Shown: positions 51,501-63,200, numbered from the stretch's first letter. The stretch: DNA of 64,000 nt from Rhynochetos jubatus (GCA_027574665.1 CM050648.1:46291200-46355199), one strand, 5' to 3'. The notes: generated by a model not told the origin, from the letters alone. Numbers and translations: made by a program.

Positions 51501-52639
51501 ACACTTTGCTGGACTTAATCACAGCAAAATTTTGAACAAATTCTGTGTATATTCCCTGGCATTTATTTCAAATCGCAATTTATTCATCAACATTTGAGTA
51601 TCACAGCGTGATGTAGCAGAAAGTAGCTAAGCAGGATCTTGGTAGATACTAAAAAGGTTGTCTTTAGACCAATATGTGAGTAATTAATATGGGTGCTAGA
51701 TACATCTCGCAATTTGAATGTGTTCACCATTGTGTCGCAGCCCCAATATCTGTTTGCTGTCCGCGGCGCTACGCGTTTTCCACAATCCTTGTCATTTGTC
51801 TTTGCTGCTGCAGATTATTATTTACTAATAGGCACAGAACAGTTTTTTTCCTTATGTTGCCTTTATTTCCAGACCTCGAGGCCTGCTTTCTCATTTTGAA
51901 TTTCAATCCAGCGGCAGGTGCCAAGATTCAAATGTGTATGATCTGTGGGCAGTAGGATCAGCCCGTTTGTGTAACGTCAGTTGAACTGAACCACTCACTG
52001 TGCCGGCTGCCTTTTAATATTTTTAATCTTTCTTTGGAAGGCACGCTATTTTGGTGAGCAACCGAATGCAGTCTAAGCTGCGCACGAGAGGAGATCTACA
52101 AATGGGTTTCTAAATCTAGGCTTCTGTAAAATTAAAACAAACCAAAACAAAAACGTGTAACTGGAGAATCTATTAGGTCCAATCCACCCACCACCATCTG
52201 GAGCTATAAGTTATCTTATTTATCTAAACAAAACTTTGGACATGACGTGAGCAGAAACGAGGTGAATAAGTTGAGCTGAAATAATCTGTACGTTAATCTT
52301 TTTAAATGTCCAAGGCGAAGAAGGACGATGTTAAGAACTGCTGAATGACATTACCATAATAATGTGCAATGGACCATTTTAAAGGCAAAAGATACCTGTT
52401 CCCATTGAAGTCAATAGCAAAATCCCACTGACTACAATAGTAGCGAGATTGGTCTGCTAAGTAGCAAACCATACTTTAAAAAAAATCAATACTTCAATTT
52501 TACAAGGTAATATGGATAGCGGTGTAGTTGCTTATTATCAGACCCCCTAGCCTGTGGATTTTAGCTCTCTAATAATACCGAGGTTCAGCACCTATGAATC
52601 ACTGAGAGGAAAGACATAAGCCATTTCCAAATATTTCCC
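45551..52639. other. Intron stretch, no exon recognised
   Basis: Seven kilobases of strongly AT-rich sequence. Frames reach about 136 codons at most and are not recognisable. No retrotransposon copy is evident apart from a possible very old repeat at 52401-52440. From about 52.6 kb GC and CpG rise into the second island. Confidence 0.6.
52401..52440. repeat. Possible very old interspersed repeat with inverted symmetry
   Basis: CCCATTGAAGTCAATAGC is followed by AAAATCCCACTGACTACAAT. The two halves are a decayed version of the ATTGAAGTCAAT / ATTGACTTCAAT phrase found in old amniote repeats. The family name is not recalled with certainty. Confidence 0.35.
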
Positions 52640-53358
52640 CTGCCCCTAGCCGAGAAAGCTCTCCGGAGGCAGGATGCGCGGCACGGAGCGGGCCTCCATC
52701 AGGGCTGCGCAGCAAGGAGCACTCGGAAATGACTGACTCCCTGGCTCGGGGAAAAAAATTAATAAAATAGCATTAATCGCTGTGGATCTCGCTGTAGCGT
52801 TTGATGCCCAGAACTGATGCCCAACTCCTAACGCGTGCCAGCAGTAAATGCCCCAAAACGGGTCAGGTTTTCATCTCGGATGGCGCCACGAAAGATGCTG
52901 GCGGTGTTTTTATTCTGTTTTACGTTTCAAGCACGGCGGTGGTGTGGTTCACACCAGAGCTATATCCCCTACGTCCACCTTTACACAAAGGATACGCACG
53001 GATCTGGAGACGGGCTCTGGGGAAGGGGCTGACTGTGTCCTCGCCGGCAGGACACGCGCAGCCAGGTCGCTGTGTGTTTATTCCCCGGAATTCACACCAT
53101 CCCTTGCACTGGGGGGCTCTCGGGGTCCCAGCGCTCCGGGGCACGCCGCACCCCACGGCCTGCGTACGGTGGGAGCCGGGGCGGTGAGAGGCCGCGTGTG
53201 CCCCCCCACCCGGGGCTGCGGGGCGGGCGGGAGGCGCGGTGACCGTGACTCCATCGGACATAATGAGCGCAGCGGCTCCGCAGACATCTCCCTCCCCCCT
53301 CCCCCTGCAGCCATATGGTGCCGTAAACAACCGCCGCGGCGTGCGGGCTTGGGGTTCC

Positions 53359-53380
53359 GTTGTTGTTGTTGTTGTTGTTT
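53359..53380 (+). repeat. (GTT)n microsatellite
   Basis: Seven GTT triplets and a partial unit inside the second CpG island. Confidence 0.95.
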
Positions 53381-53754
53381 CACCCCCTCTTTTCCCCGGG
53401 GGTGTCTCCGGGGGCTGCCGGCCGGTGCTCCGGCGCACCTTGGCGGGGGAGGTGGGGGGGTGGTGTAGCGGCGCCGGCTGCGGAGGGGCCATCTGCCGGG
53501 ACCGCCCCGCGGGAGGCAGCCCGGGCCGCGACGCCAGCTGGGTGCGGGGGCTGCCCCGAGGGGCGAGGAGGGGGCCCGGGGCGAGGGCCGCGACGCCGCT
53601 TCCCACCCCCCTCCGCCAGCCCGGTGCCGGCTCCGCCGCCGCTGAGGCTCCATTAATTGATTCAGGGCCTGGGCTGGCATTGAGGGCACGGGGGAGGGGG
53701 AACGGGGGGAGCGGGGAGAGGGTGCGGCTGCGCCTCCATCGCCTCCCCCCGCCT

Positions 53755-53768
53755 GTTCCCATGGTAAC
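53755..53768 (+). promoter_or_regulatory. RFX X-box, intragenic island site 1
   Basis: GTTCCCATGGTAAC fits RYYNYY-N2-RRNRAC and is nearly a perfect inverted repeat (GTT.CCATGG.AAC). It is the strongest of the four X-boxes in the window. Confidence 0.7.
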
Positions 53769-53899
53769 AGTGAAATACCTCCGGGACACACACACGAGCT
53801 TCACTCCCACTCGCGGAGGGAGCAGGGAGGGGGGGGCCCGGCCGGGTACGGCCACCGCGCCCTCGGCACCGCCCCCCCCCCCCCCCGCCGCGCCGCGCG

Positions 53900-53913
53900 G
53901 TTCCCATGGCGAC
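53900..53913 (+). promoter_or_regulatory. RFX X-box, intragenic island site 2
   Basis: GTTCCCATGGCGAC fits RYYNYY-N2-RRNRAC. It shares its left ten bases with the site 145 bp upstream. Confidence 0.65.
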
Positions 53914-54281
53914 GGGCTGCGGCAGCACCTGTGCGGCCGCCGGCGCTGAGGCGGCTCCCGCCCGGCCAGCGCCCTCTGGCCCGCCGCCTCCTCCCACCCC
54001 CGGCTCTCCGCCGCAGCCCGGCCTGGCTCCCCAGTGGGCCGGCTGCGGGCCTGTGCCAGCCCCCTCGTCAGAGAAAGGGCTGCGGAGGGTAGGGGTGGTG
54101 GGGGGATCCGCCCCGGCCCGCAGCCGCCATCCCACGGGCCGCCGCGCCTCGGCCTGCGCCCCCCGCGGCGGGCACCGCCGGCCCCGCGCAGCCGTCACAG
54201 CCAGCACCCGCGCGGTTCCGCCAGAGTGCAGGTGATAACGCGAGGTAAAAGAGAAGCTCCGGTGTATTTCCAGTGCAGCAG

Positions 54282-54356
54282 ATGCCCGGCGCCTCCCCAG
54301 CGCGGTGGTTGCTGCCGGCCGCGGTGGCAGCCACAGTAATGCTAGGGCTGGAGGTG
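54282..54356 (+). other. Candidate alternative first-exon ORF (25 codons to a donor)
   Basis: ATG at 54282 opens MPGASPARWLLPAAVAAT and stays open to a perfect GTGAGT donor at 54357. The segment WLLPAAVAATVMLGL is hydrophobic after an arginine, like a signal peptide. The start context is weak (C at -3). It may be an unannotated first exon or only chance within the GC-rich island. No homologue is recognised. Confidence 0.15.
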
Positions 54357-54480
54357 GTGAGTGACACCCTCCTCTGTCCGGAGCGGTTGTGTGGGCCACG
54401 GCGGTGGATGGATCGCTGTGCCAGCCTGCCCTGTTCCCGGCAGAGGATGGGTGCTGGCGTGCATATGGGGCGGTACGGGT

Positions 54481-56507
54481 GGTATATATTTAATCAGAGT
54501 GGTTCCGGACGCCCGCAGCATGCTTGCATGGTGACCATCCAGCCCGTGGACATCACAGGCCTCAGGGAACTAGCGGTTTGACTCAGGGAAGCCCTTGTCT
54601 TTGGAAACAAGCCCCAAGTCTCTTAGGTGAATTTACCCTACCGTGACATGATGCCACATGAGACCCTGCTGGCAGATGTAGGGCTGCCCAACGGCACAGC
54701 AGCTACAAAATACTTGCTGTAAAATAGTGGTGTGGCATGGCTGGCCTCGCTTTCTGCTTTTGGCAGAACCCAGCACTTGCGACGCATCTTGCTTACCAGG
54801 CCTGGGGCTCCCTTACTGTGTGTACGTAGCTATATGGTATATAGCATAGCATATAGCTATGGCTGAAAGGTAGTGTTGCTCAGCTTTTGGCCATCGATGT
54901 GCTAAACTGGCTATTACAGACAATAAAAAGGTTTACATGCAGTTATGATGTGGTCTCGGGTTCCTGACATGCAAATATTACTCTGATACTTTTTGAAGCC
55001 AAATCTGTCCCTCTGAAGAAGACTTGTGAGTCTCTTCCTCCATGTAGCTGAATGGGGCAGCCCACGAATTAGGGAGAGAGGGTGGATAAGAAGAATGTCC
55101 TTAGCCCTAGGTACTAGCAGAGGTTTCTTTTCTAGCCATAATGTGAGAAAACTATTTTTGATCAGCTTTACTAAATGCTGGATTGCGTGTCATAGAATAC
55201 AGATGAAGGGTTCCCGTTGTCTTTAGCAGAACACAGCTGAGACCTAAAAAGATAGTAAAGTACCTGACCAAGGATAACATCCCCCATGAAAATAAAAATT
55301 GAATTCCTTTGTGAAAAACTAACCACAAAACCACATCTGTATCCTAAAGACGTTAATGTAAAAAAAGAGCAGGAAGCTTTCTCTCTCTTTATAGATGTTA
55401 AAATAGCTTAAAAGTGGAGTGTTATCAGATGTTCGAGTTTCATTGTGAGTCCCATGGCGTTTGTAATTTTTTCTTGAAAAATCCCCTGTGCAGTCAAATG
55501 CTCGTGAAAATTCTACTTTTGTGTTTAAAATCAGACAAAAATCATTTGGTAATCCCCATAGCTGCATAGAAGAGATTGTCAGTCTTAGCAACAACTTGGT
55601 CAATTCTTGAAATCTCTGAAGGACCATGGGTATTTCATTATCAGCCTTTTGGCTGATGAGTGTATGAAATGCTAGTGGGTAGTGTGGTTCTAGAAACTGA
55701 AACTATTGATTTATAGACCATGAATGGTCTTGCAGGCTGCTGTTTGAGAACTTTCACTTTAAACTCTGCAAACATCCCAAGTGGACCCTGTAGGCTTAGA
55801 AACCAGGAAACAGGAAGTGTGTTTTTTTCCTAAATCATAAGATTCTTCAGACCAATTTATAGATTTTCCATACCCTATTTAATGAATTCAAATATCAAAT
55901 AATCGTTCTTAAAACAAAGGCCATAAATATGAAAGATGAGAAAAGGAAGGATAAAATTTCAGCAGAATCCATGCAGCATAATGCCTAGTAAGCTCTTTGG
56001 AAAACAATTCAAAAGATGCTCAATATGACAAAACCAGACTAAAATTTAATTACAGAGATAGGAACACTGAATACATCTTCAATTATATAAAGCTCAGCTT
56101 CATAATAAGGGAGTCTAGAAGCCTCAGTTTCTGAAGTTTACAAATCAGATTGTAAAAGCTTAATATGAAAAAAATTGCATGAGTATGCTGCACCACAAAG
56201 CAAGCTCTGGAGAAGGAGAGCGTTCTGGTAAATGGCTTGCTGAAGACCATATATCCCAGGTGCCATCTCACCACAGCCAGTAGGCATGGGAAAGCAACAG
56301 CGATGCCATTGTTTCTTGGCCCCACAATTCTAATAGGTTGAATTTGGTGGGACCTAAAATGCAAAATAAAATGCTGCCATACCTATGGCATCAATAACTC
56401 ACAAGAATTCAGAGAATTTATATGGCTTGAGTCATACTTAGCACCAGTTGAGCTAATCATAATGGTTCCTTCTAAACCATTATAATCATTGCCACCATAA
56501 AAAGAAC
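54481..56507. other. Intron stretch, nothing coding recognised
   Basis: AT-rich intron with one short inverted repeat (54827-54859). A 102-codon minus-strand frame at 55319-55627 is unsupported. It ends at the next CR1. Confidence 0.6.
54827..54859. repeat. Short inverted repeat, 10-bp arms
   Basis: TAGCTATATG (54827-54836) and its exact reverse complement CATATAGCTA (54850-54859) are separated by 13 bp of similar TA-rich sequence. Confidence 0.9.
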
Positions 56508-57086
56508 TGTGGCCAGCAGGTTGAGGGAGGTAGTTCTCCCCCTCTGCTCTGCTCTCGTGAGACCCCACCTGCAGTACTGCGTCCAGCTGTGGGGCCCCCA
56601 ACATCAGAAGGATATAGACTGGTTGGAACGAGTCCAGAGGAGGCCACGAAGATGCTCCGAGGGCTGGAGCACCTGTGCTATGGGGACAGGCTGAGAGAGT
56701 TGGGCTTGTTCAGCCTGGAGAAGAGAAGGCTCCGGGGAGACCTTATAGCACCTTCCAGTACCTGAAGGGGCTATAAGAAAGCTGGGGGGGGCTTTTTACA
56801 AGGGCCTATAGTGACAGCACAAGGGGTAATAGATAAAAATTGAAAGTGGGAAGATTTAGGTGAGATATCAGGAAGAAGGGCTTCACAGAGAGGGTGGTGA
56901 GGCACTGGAACAGGTTGCCCAGAGAAGCTGTGGCTGCCCCATCCCTGGCAGTGTTCAAGGCCAGGCTGGATGAGGCTTTGAGCAACCTGGTCTAGTGGAG
57001 GGTGTCCCTGCCCATGGCAGGGGGTTGGAACTGGATGGTCTTTAAGGTCCCTTCTGACCCAAACCATTCTGTGATTCTGTGATTCT
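56508..57086 (+). mobile_element. CR1 LINE, 5'-truncated 3' end
   Basis: Starts in the ORF2 tail ([20 protein letters not shown] in one frame) and runs through the 3' UTR to CATTCTGTGATTCTGTGATT at about 57086. It is very similar to the 44.8-kb copy but starts about 180 bp further into the element. The RT tail is broken after the WGPQH-like region. It is in the same direction as NOL4. Confidence 0.94.
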
Positions 57087-57500
57087 CCCTCTGTAACTCA
57101 TGATACCCAATATGACTCAGGTCTGGGAAGGGTGAATGCAAGCAATAGGATGCTAGACTGGATGCTGTCATCTTAATAGATTTCTATGTTAAGTGAACAT
57201 GCAGAGCTGAAACAGGAACACTGAATGGAGAAGGAATATCTGTAAGCTACAAGTGGGAACAAGGAGGAAAAAAAAAGCCAAAAAATAAAAGAGCAGATGA
57301 GCAGAAAATCTAATGGGAGAAAATTAAATGGAGCAACCCTTTTTGCTTCAACATCCAAAATCTGAAGGAGTTGCAGAAGGATTTTTTGGGATATCATCAG
57401 AAATCATAAAATTTGTTCATCAGAAAGCCTGAAGAAAAAGTATTCCTGACCCTTGGAGAAGGAGAGTGCAATGATGGCATTGTGTTGTGAAGTACCCTTA

Positions 57501-58070
57501 TGTCGTGGTTTAAGCCCAGCCAGCAACTCAGCACCACACAGCCGCTCACTCACTCCTCCCACAGCAGGGTGGGGGAGAGAATCAGAAAAGTAAAAGCAAG
57601 CAAACTCTTGGGTTGAGATAAAGGCAGTTTAATAGGTAAAGCAAAAGTAACACAAGGAATTCATTCACCACTTCCCAGGGGCAGGCAGGTGTTCAGCCAT
57701 CTCCAGGAGAGCAGGGCTCCATCAGGCGTAATGGGTACTTGGGAAAACAAATGCCATCATTACAAATGTCCCCCCTTCCTTCTCCTTCCCCGAGTTTTCT
57801 ATGCTGAGCATGACATCATATGGTATGGAATATCCCTTTGGTCTGTTGGGGTCAGCTGTCCCAGCTGTGTCCCCTCCCAACTCCTTGTGCCCCCCCAGCC
57901 TGTTCACTGGTGGGGTGAGAGGCAGAAAAGGCCTTGACTCTGTGTAAGCACTGCTCTGCAGTAATGAAAACATCCCGGTGTTATCCACACTGTTTCCAGC
58001 ACAAATCCAGAGCACTGCCCCACACTAGCTGCTGTGAAGAAAACTCTCTCTATCCCAGCCCAAACCAGCA
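57501..58070 (-). mobile_element. Solo LTR of the avian ERVL-like family, variant subfamily (antisense)
   Basis: Left end TGTCGTGG and right end ACCAGCA give TG...CA ends. The reverse complement carries the family's start box, a poly(A)-type ATTAAA (TTTAAT near 57630) and the end box (AGCACCACACAGCCGCTCAC at 57530s). The middle differs from the other copies: it lacks the triplet-rich run and the short hairpin box, so it is a separate subfamily. No clean target duplication is visible. A 4-base TACC lies near both ends but not adjacent on the left. Confidence 0.85.
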
Positions 58071-59528
58071 TACCTCAGATGGCAGGTTACTGTTAAAAAT
58101 GACTGACCAAGATGGGAAATGGGCTGTAGTGGTGAATAGGTAGATGGGCTAAAAGCTCAGATACGGAACAAAGCTCCATCCTAAATGCATTTTATCAGCT
58201 GCTGACAGCTACCTCAGTGGTCTGTTTGGGGTTTTTTTTGGCAATGTTTGGCCAGCTCGCCATGCCAGTAAAGTATTATTGAATCAAATTTAATTTAATT
58301 TCACACACACCCGTACATGAAAAACAAACACACATATTTACCAGATATGCAGCTGTGCCTGATGTCTCCCCAGAAAGCAAATTCCAGGATACATGCAGAA
58401 TGCCCCCAATGAAAAGTTATGCTACAAATGATTTGATTTGATGGGAAATTACTATGTCATTTCCTTGTAAAGACTGTAGCACTCAAAATACAGCACTGTA
58501 ATAGGCTATTTGCAGAGAACAGAACAGGGCTTGTGTGCGTGGTCTTTTTAACATCTTCTTCGTGATCCATGCTGATTTGGCCGTTGTAGATGTAGAATTT
58601 TGGATTTAGAGTTTTCCTAGGGAGGGAGAACTGGCCTTCTGTGTGGTTTGGGTAGCAGGTGTGATTCATCAATAAAGTAATAGCATATTTCTCTTAGAGC
58701 AGACAGGGCTTAAATGGTGTCGATAAAGTGCTTATTCAGTCCACATAGCTGACTTCATCTGTTGGTGCGAGTGCTGCAGAGCCTTTTAGGTTATTGGGAA
58801 ATAGTGGTTGCTATAAAGTGCAAGCAAATGAGTGGGTGCAATGTATTTACAGAGGGAGAGATGTGGTACAAGAATTCCTACTAAGCTGGCATCCTAGATT
58901 TTACTACATGTTTCACAATACGCAAGATCTCCTTCTGCAGTGTGCCTTGGGAAATGCAGTCCAGGAAGAATCAAGCCTAATCTAGGGAAGAAGTGAAGGT
59001 TTGAGAAAAGCAAATTGCAGCTTCCTGTAGGCACAGCAGCATCTCAAAAGCTGCAGTTTAATGATGAATTGAGGCAGAAAGAAACTGTGTTTTAGAATTT
59101 AGTCCTTATTTATGTTTTGTTCAGCAGAATAAAAATTTTCTCGTTCACATTGTCAGCAAGAGGAAGCGAGACGTTGGCTCTCCTTGTGACAGAGATTTGA
59201 ATCTTTATACCCTTAGCCGTCTCTAACGTGTGCGTGAAACTGTGATCTCTGTGTCTGTAACAGCTTTGCTGAAGAATTGAAACTGATGATGGTGTGTCCC
59301 TAGTCCTTTGCAGGCAGAGCAGCATTTTAGAGAGAACAGGACAGTTTGGCATCACAAGGCAATGATCTGGCAAAGCCATAGGGAGGTGATCACCTATTTC
59401 TCACTGTCACCGAGAGGCTCTGGCTAACTCTTTCTCAGGAGATATGATCTGTTGTGTCAGAGAGACTCTGTTCCTCAAATAAATCCTAGAGAGTGATAGT
59501 AGTCTGTCTGTCTTCGGAGTGAACATAA
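58071..59528. other. Gap between two LTRs, nothing recognised
   Basis: AT-rich intron of 1.46 kb between two LTRs in opposite orientation. It has no retroviral coding remnant, so the two LTRs are not the ends of one provirus. Confidence 0.6.
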
Positions 59529-59707
59529 CTAAGTGTGCTGGGTTTGGTTGGGATTGAGTTAATTTTCCTCACAGTAGTTAGTATGAGGCTATGCTTTGCA
59601 TTTGTGCTGCGAAGAATGTTGGCAACATACTAATGTTTTTCAGTTGTTCCCAAGCAATGTTTAGATTAAGCCATTTTCAGTTTCTCACAGTGCACCTGTG
59701 TTCCCAG

Positions 59708-59772
59708 CTTCTACAAGAAGCTTCTACAAGAAGCTTCTACAAGAAGCTTCTACAAGAAGCTTCTACAAGAAG
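59708..59772 (+). repeat. 13-bp palindromic minisatellite, five perfect copies, inside the LTR
   Basis: Five identical head-to-tail units of CTTCTACAAGAAG. Each unit is itself a hairpin (CTTCT-ACA-AGAAG). The sister LTRs have the same box only once, so this is an expansion specific to this copy. Confidence 0.97.
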
Positions 59773-59985
59773 CTGGGAGGGGACACAGCCCGGACGGTTG
59801 ACCCAAACTGGGCATAGGGACATTTCATGCCATAAAACATCATGCTGCATATGTAAGTTGGGGGGAGTCCACTGGAGGGTCTCTCTCTCTCTCAGGCTCT
59901 CGCTGCTCTGAGACAGGCTGGGCATAAGTTGGTGGGTGGTGAGCGGTTCTATAGTTCTTTTTCTTTCATTGTAATTTTCCTTTTC

Positions 59986-60009
59986 AATAATAATAATAAT
60001 AATAATAAT
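59986..60009 (+). repeat. (AAT)8 microsatellite in the LTR
   Basis: Eight perfect AAT triplets, in the region that is triplet-rich in the related LTRs. Confidence 0.97.
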
Positions 60010-60215
60010 TCATTATATGCTGTTATTATTATGGAAATTATTATTTCATTTATTTTTCAGTTTTTCAATTATTAAACTGTTCTTATCTCAACCCATGAGT
60101 TTTCTTACTTTTCTCTCTGATTCTTTCCGCTGTCCCACTTTGAGGTGGAGACGGGGGTGAGCAAGCGGCTGTGTGGTGCTTAGTTGCTGAACTGGGGCTG
60201 AACCCCAACCCTAAG

Positions 60216-63200
60216 GCACAACAGCACAGCCATCTGCAAACCTGTTGCAGCAGGCGGTTGGCAGAGGCTCAGCCAAAGGTTCTGTATTTATCTCTACTAG
60301 TCTGTAAAATAGTTTCTCAGAGGTAGTGGTGAAAGCTGTCTCAGAAGAGTAGTTTAAAACAAGACAAAAGAAAGTACATTGTGAGCAACAGAAGACAGTC
60401 CTTATTCTGTCAGGGGATGGGCTAAGTGACCATTTGATTTTTCTTTCGTCTGTAGTATCCTTGATTTTGTACAGTACGATTCACCTCAAGAGATCCCCTA
60501 GCACACTGCAAGCTAAACTGTGAATTCCAAGTGACTGGGTTGGATGGCTGTCTCCATCAAACTGTACACAGCATGTGTATCTAAGGAGAGGAAGAGAAAC
60601 ATTACTATCATTGTTATCACTGAAGACATCAGTGTCCCATTATCCTAATAGAGCCAGTACACACAGAGAAGTGAGAAAATGGGCAAGTCACTTAATATTG
60701 GTGAATTACAATTTTGCTACAGTTTGAACACAGTAGTTAGAGCACCAAATTCTGTTGAACTTGATGTATAATATAGTCATTATACTGTACTTAATTCAGT
60801 TCTACTGCTGTGTTTCAGCATTTCTTCCTGTTCTGGTAAACAGAATTTAAAGCTTTATTCTTTTTATAAAAAGAGTGAAAGTGCAACTAAGGATATATAT
60901 CAAAGGAAAAAAAAAAGTTAATATAGTGCTTGGTTCATGTTTTGTGCATGGAATCGTAATAATAATTAGGAAGATCCATAGAGTTTGCATATTAACTGTT
61001 GCAGATATGAAAGAATAATCATGAACTAATTACACAGAGCAGACTATTTCGTCTGTATCTTTCCCTTTCTTTCATCAACTGTGCTTTATCTGTACTAATA
61101 TTAGCATGTGAAGCAATACTGTACGGTAGTAAATTTGTGGGCATGCCTAGATTAAGGTAGAGACTTGCAAACATCTGATTAATAGGGAGTCTAACTTGCA
61201 AATACTTTGATTTCCTACCTTTTGTCATGCGTTACGTGTTGTGTAAATCTGGTTACCTACTTATTCAAAACATCTATTCTTCCAGTACTGTTGAGGAAAC
61301 AGTATGTTTTCCTTCATTATTTGACTGGGGTTTAAAAAATTCTGTTAGAAAAGGAATGGCAGACAGCATCATTAGTGATCAGAACTGGGGTGTTCTCGTG
61401 GTTTACTCTGGCTAGCACAATACCTCTTACCTTCGCTAAAAAATTAAGACCCTGATATTTATAAAAATAAAGAAGCCGAGTTTACCTTATAAAACAGCAT
61501 TTGCAAAGTCAAGGTTGTAGTTTGTAATTACCATTGTTTTGAACTGTTTGCTGTTTAGGGCATGCCCCAGCTTTGATACAGGTCTGAGTAAAATTTGTGT
61601 AACTGAAGATCTAACCCCTTTCTGCTAGGATTTCATGGTTCAGACATTTATGTCCGTTTCGGCTCTAAACCAGCATAATGAAGGAAAATGCTTCCATCCA
61701 CTGTCCAGATTTAGAATCAGTGATACATGTGTGTGTTAGGTAAGGCTGCAAAACATTTAAAAGAAAATTCATGTCTCTCTTAAGTATAGGTTTTTGGAGA
61801 AAGTGATTGCTGTGGAGTAAAGGTCTGAACAAAGGGCACAATGACCATGAACCCACTGGATTTCTTTGGCAGAAGAGACACAGATTTTGATTCCCAGCTT
61901 TCAGATGAGTGGTGCCTAAGCATGCCTGAGAGAAGATGCATACAGTTGCTGTGGAAATGCTAACCATAAGTCTGTGCAAGCCCTGAAAAAAGTGTTTAGA
62001 CTGCATGAGGAGCTGCAGAAAGATTGAGAGGAGCAAGGGGGAGAAAAAGTAAAAAGTAGGGGGGAAAAGGCATTTTATGTTACTGCTTCTGTAAGAAGAA
62101 CCAGTATCACTCCCACAAACATTTAAGTGGAGTATCCTTATTGCTTTCATAAGAGCATTAAGTAAGGCAAGAAAGAGTTACTTTCTTACAGTGCCTGTTG
62201 AAAGATTGATAGTTTATGTAGAGAAAAACTGAGTCTACTGCGTTTTCAAAAAGGTTGAGGAGACTCCTTTAGATGGTTGTATACTCTGAGTGCATAAACC
62301 TGCAGGCCAAACAGAGTTTGGTGGGTTTTCATGAAGGTTCAGAAGGTGTTACGTCAGCATTTTCTATCACAAACAGCTTCAATATAATATTTGATACGGA
62401 AGTATTTTCCTTCTAAAGGAGATTATCAAAAGGGTTCATAAAGGCTTCCTTTTCCAATCATTGCCACCATTTGTCTCTTAGATTCTCTTTAAATAGATAT
62501 ATTTAATTTACGTCACTGTAGCAGAAAGTAATTGGCAAGGTGAAACTGCAGAGCAGTGTTGAAAATTTAAGCTAGGCAAAGTCTGGCTAATACTGACTTC
62601 AGCGTAGAGTAGCAGCATGTCTGTGCCGAGTGGTGATACGAACTCTCCATCTGCAGATGTCAGCCTCCTAACTACCACGCTGGGCAGGACTGAACATATG
62701 GTTGTGCAGTGTTTTTCAAAACTTGGTTCTGCTGGCAGGGATTGGCCTCTTCATGCTGTGGACTTTGTGGTTGGGGAAGGGAGGAAGAAGAAAAGTAGTA
62801 AAAAATTGGTGTAAATTATGTGACTATCTGCGGCAGTGCTTCTTTACAGAAACACAGGTTTTTGCATCTGGCGCTTGTTCTTGCCTAAGTTACCCAGGAG
62901 AGGAAAGTGCTGCTGTCGGAGTGAAGAAACATAGAAATGGGGAAGTTTAATTCAATTAAAGAAAAAGCCTACAAATAAGTTGTTAAAGAGCCCCACATAA
63001 GCCTGCTGAGGAAATTTCTTTTTGTAGAACCTGATCTGTGTACACACACACAAATATTAACAAAACTAATACAAAAAAAGGACAATATTGTTTATTTACT
63101 GGCTAATTTGGTTTGATGATACCTTTGAGTGCACAAGCCCTCCTTTGGGCCTGAGATAGGATCAACCCCCCTTTTTTAAATGTATTTTTGGAAGTGTAAC

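Larger units (their letters stand above)
52640..54480. promoter_or_regulatory. Second CpG island, inside NOL4 intron 1
   Basis: A sharp-edged GC-rich, CpG-dense block about 1.8 kb long in otherwise AT-rich intron. It contains two RFX X-boxes (53755-53768 and 53900-53913), a TTG microsatellite, a C14-like run near 53873-53886 and good splice-donor sequences, the best being GTG|GTGAGT at 54357. No exon of a known gene is recognised. Open frames on both strands (up to 311 codons) are Pro/Arg/Gly/Ala-rich composition artefacts. It is likely an alternative NOL4 promoter, a lncRNA promoter or an orphan island. Direction is undecided. Confidence 0.75.
59534..60210 (+). mobile_element. Solo LTR of the avian ERVL-like family, copy 4
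   Basis: It starts TGTGCTGGG and ends ACCCCAACC, where the last bases have drifted from the usual CA. A perfect 5-bp target duplication, CTAAG at 59529-59533 and 60211-60215, bounds it. It shares colinear boxes with 925-1560, including GTTAATTTTCCTCACAGTAG, GTGTGGTGCTTAGTTGCTGA and ATTAAA at 60071-60076. Its hairpin box has expanded into a tandem array (59708-59772), and it holds a microsatellite. No internal proviral sequence is present. Confidence 0.93.

Noticed and set aside
52920..53855. 311-codon minus-strand frame and several overlapping frames in the second island
   Set aside because: Low-complexity translation on both strands with Thr runs from the GTT microsatellite, and no domain.
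57501..60210. A complete provirus bounded by the two LTRs
   Set aside because: The LTRs point in opposite directions, belong to different subfamilies, and the 1.46 kb between them has no gag/pol/env remnant.
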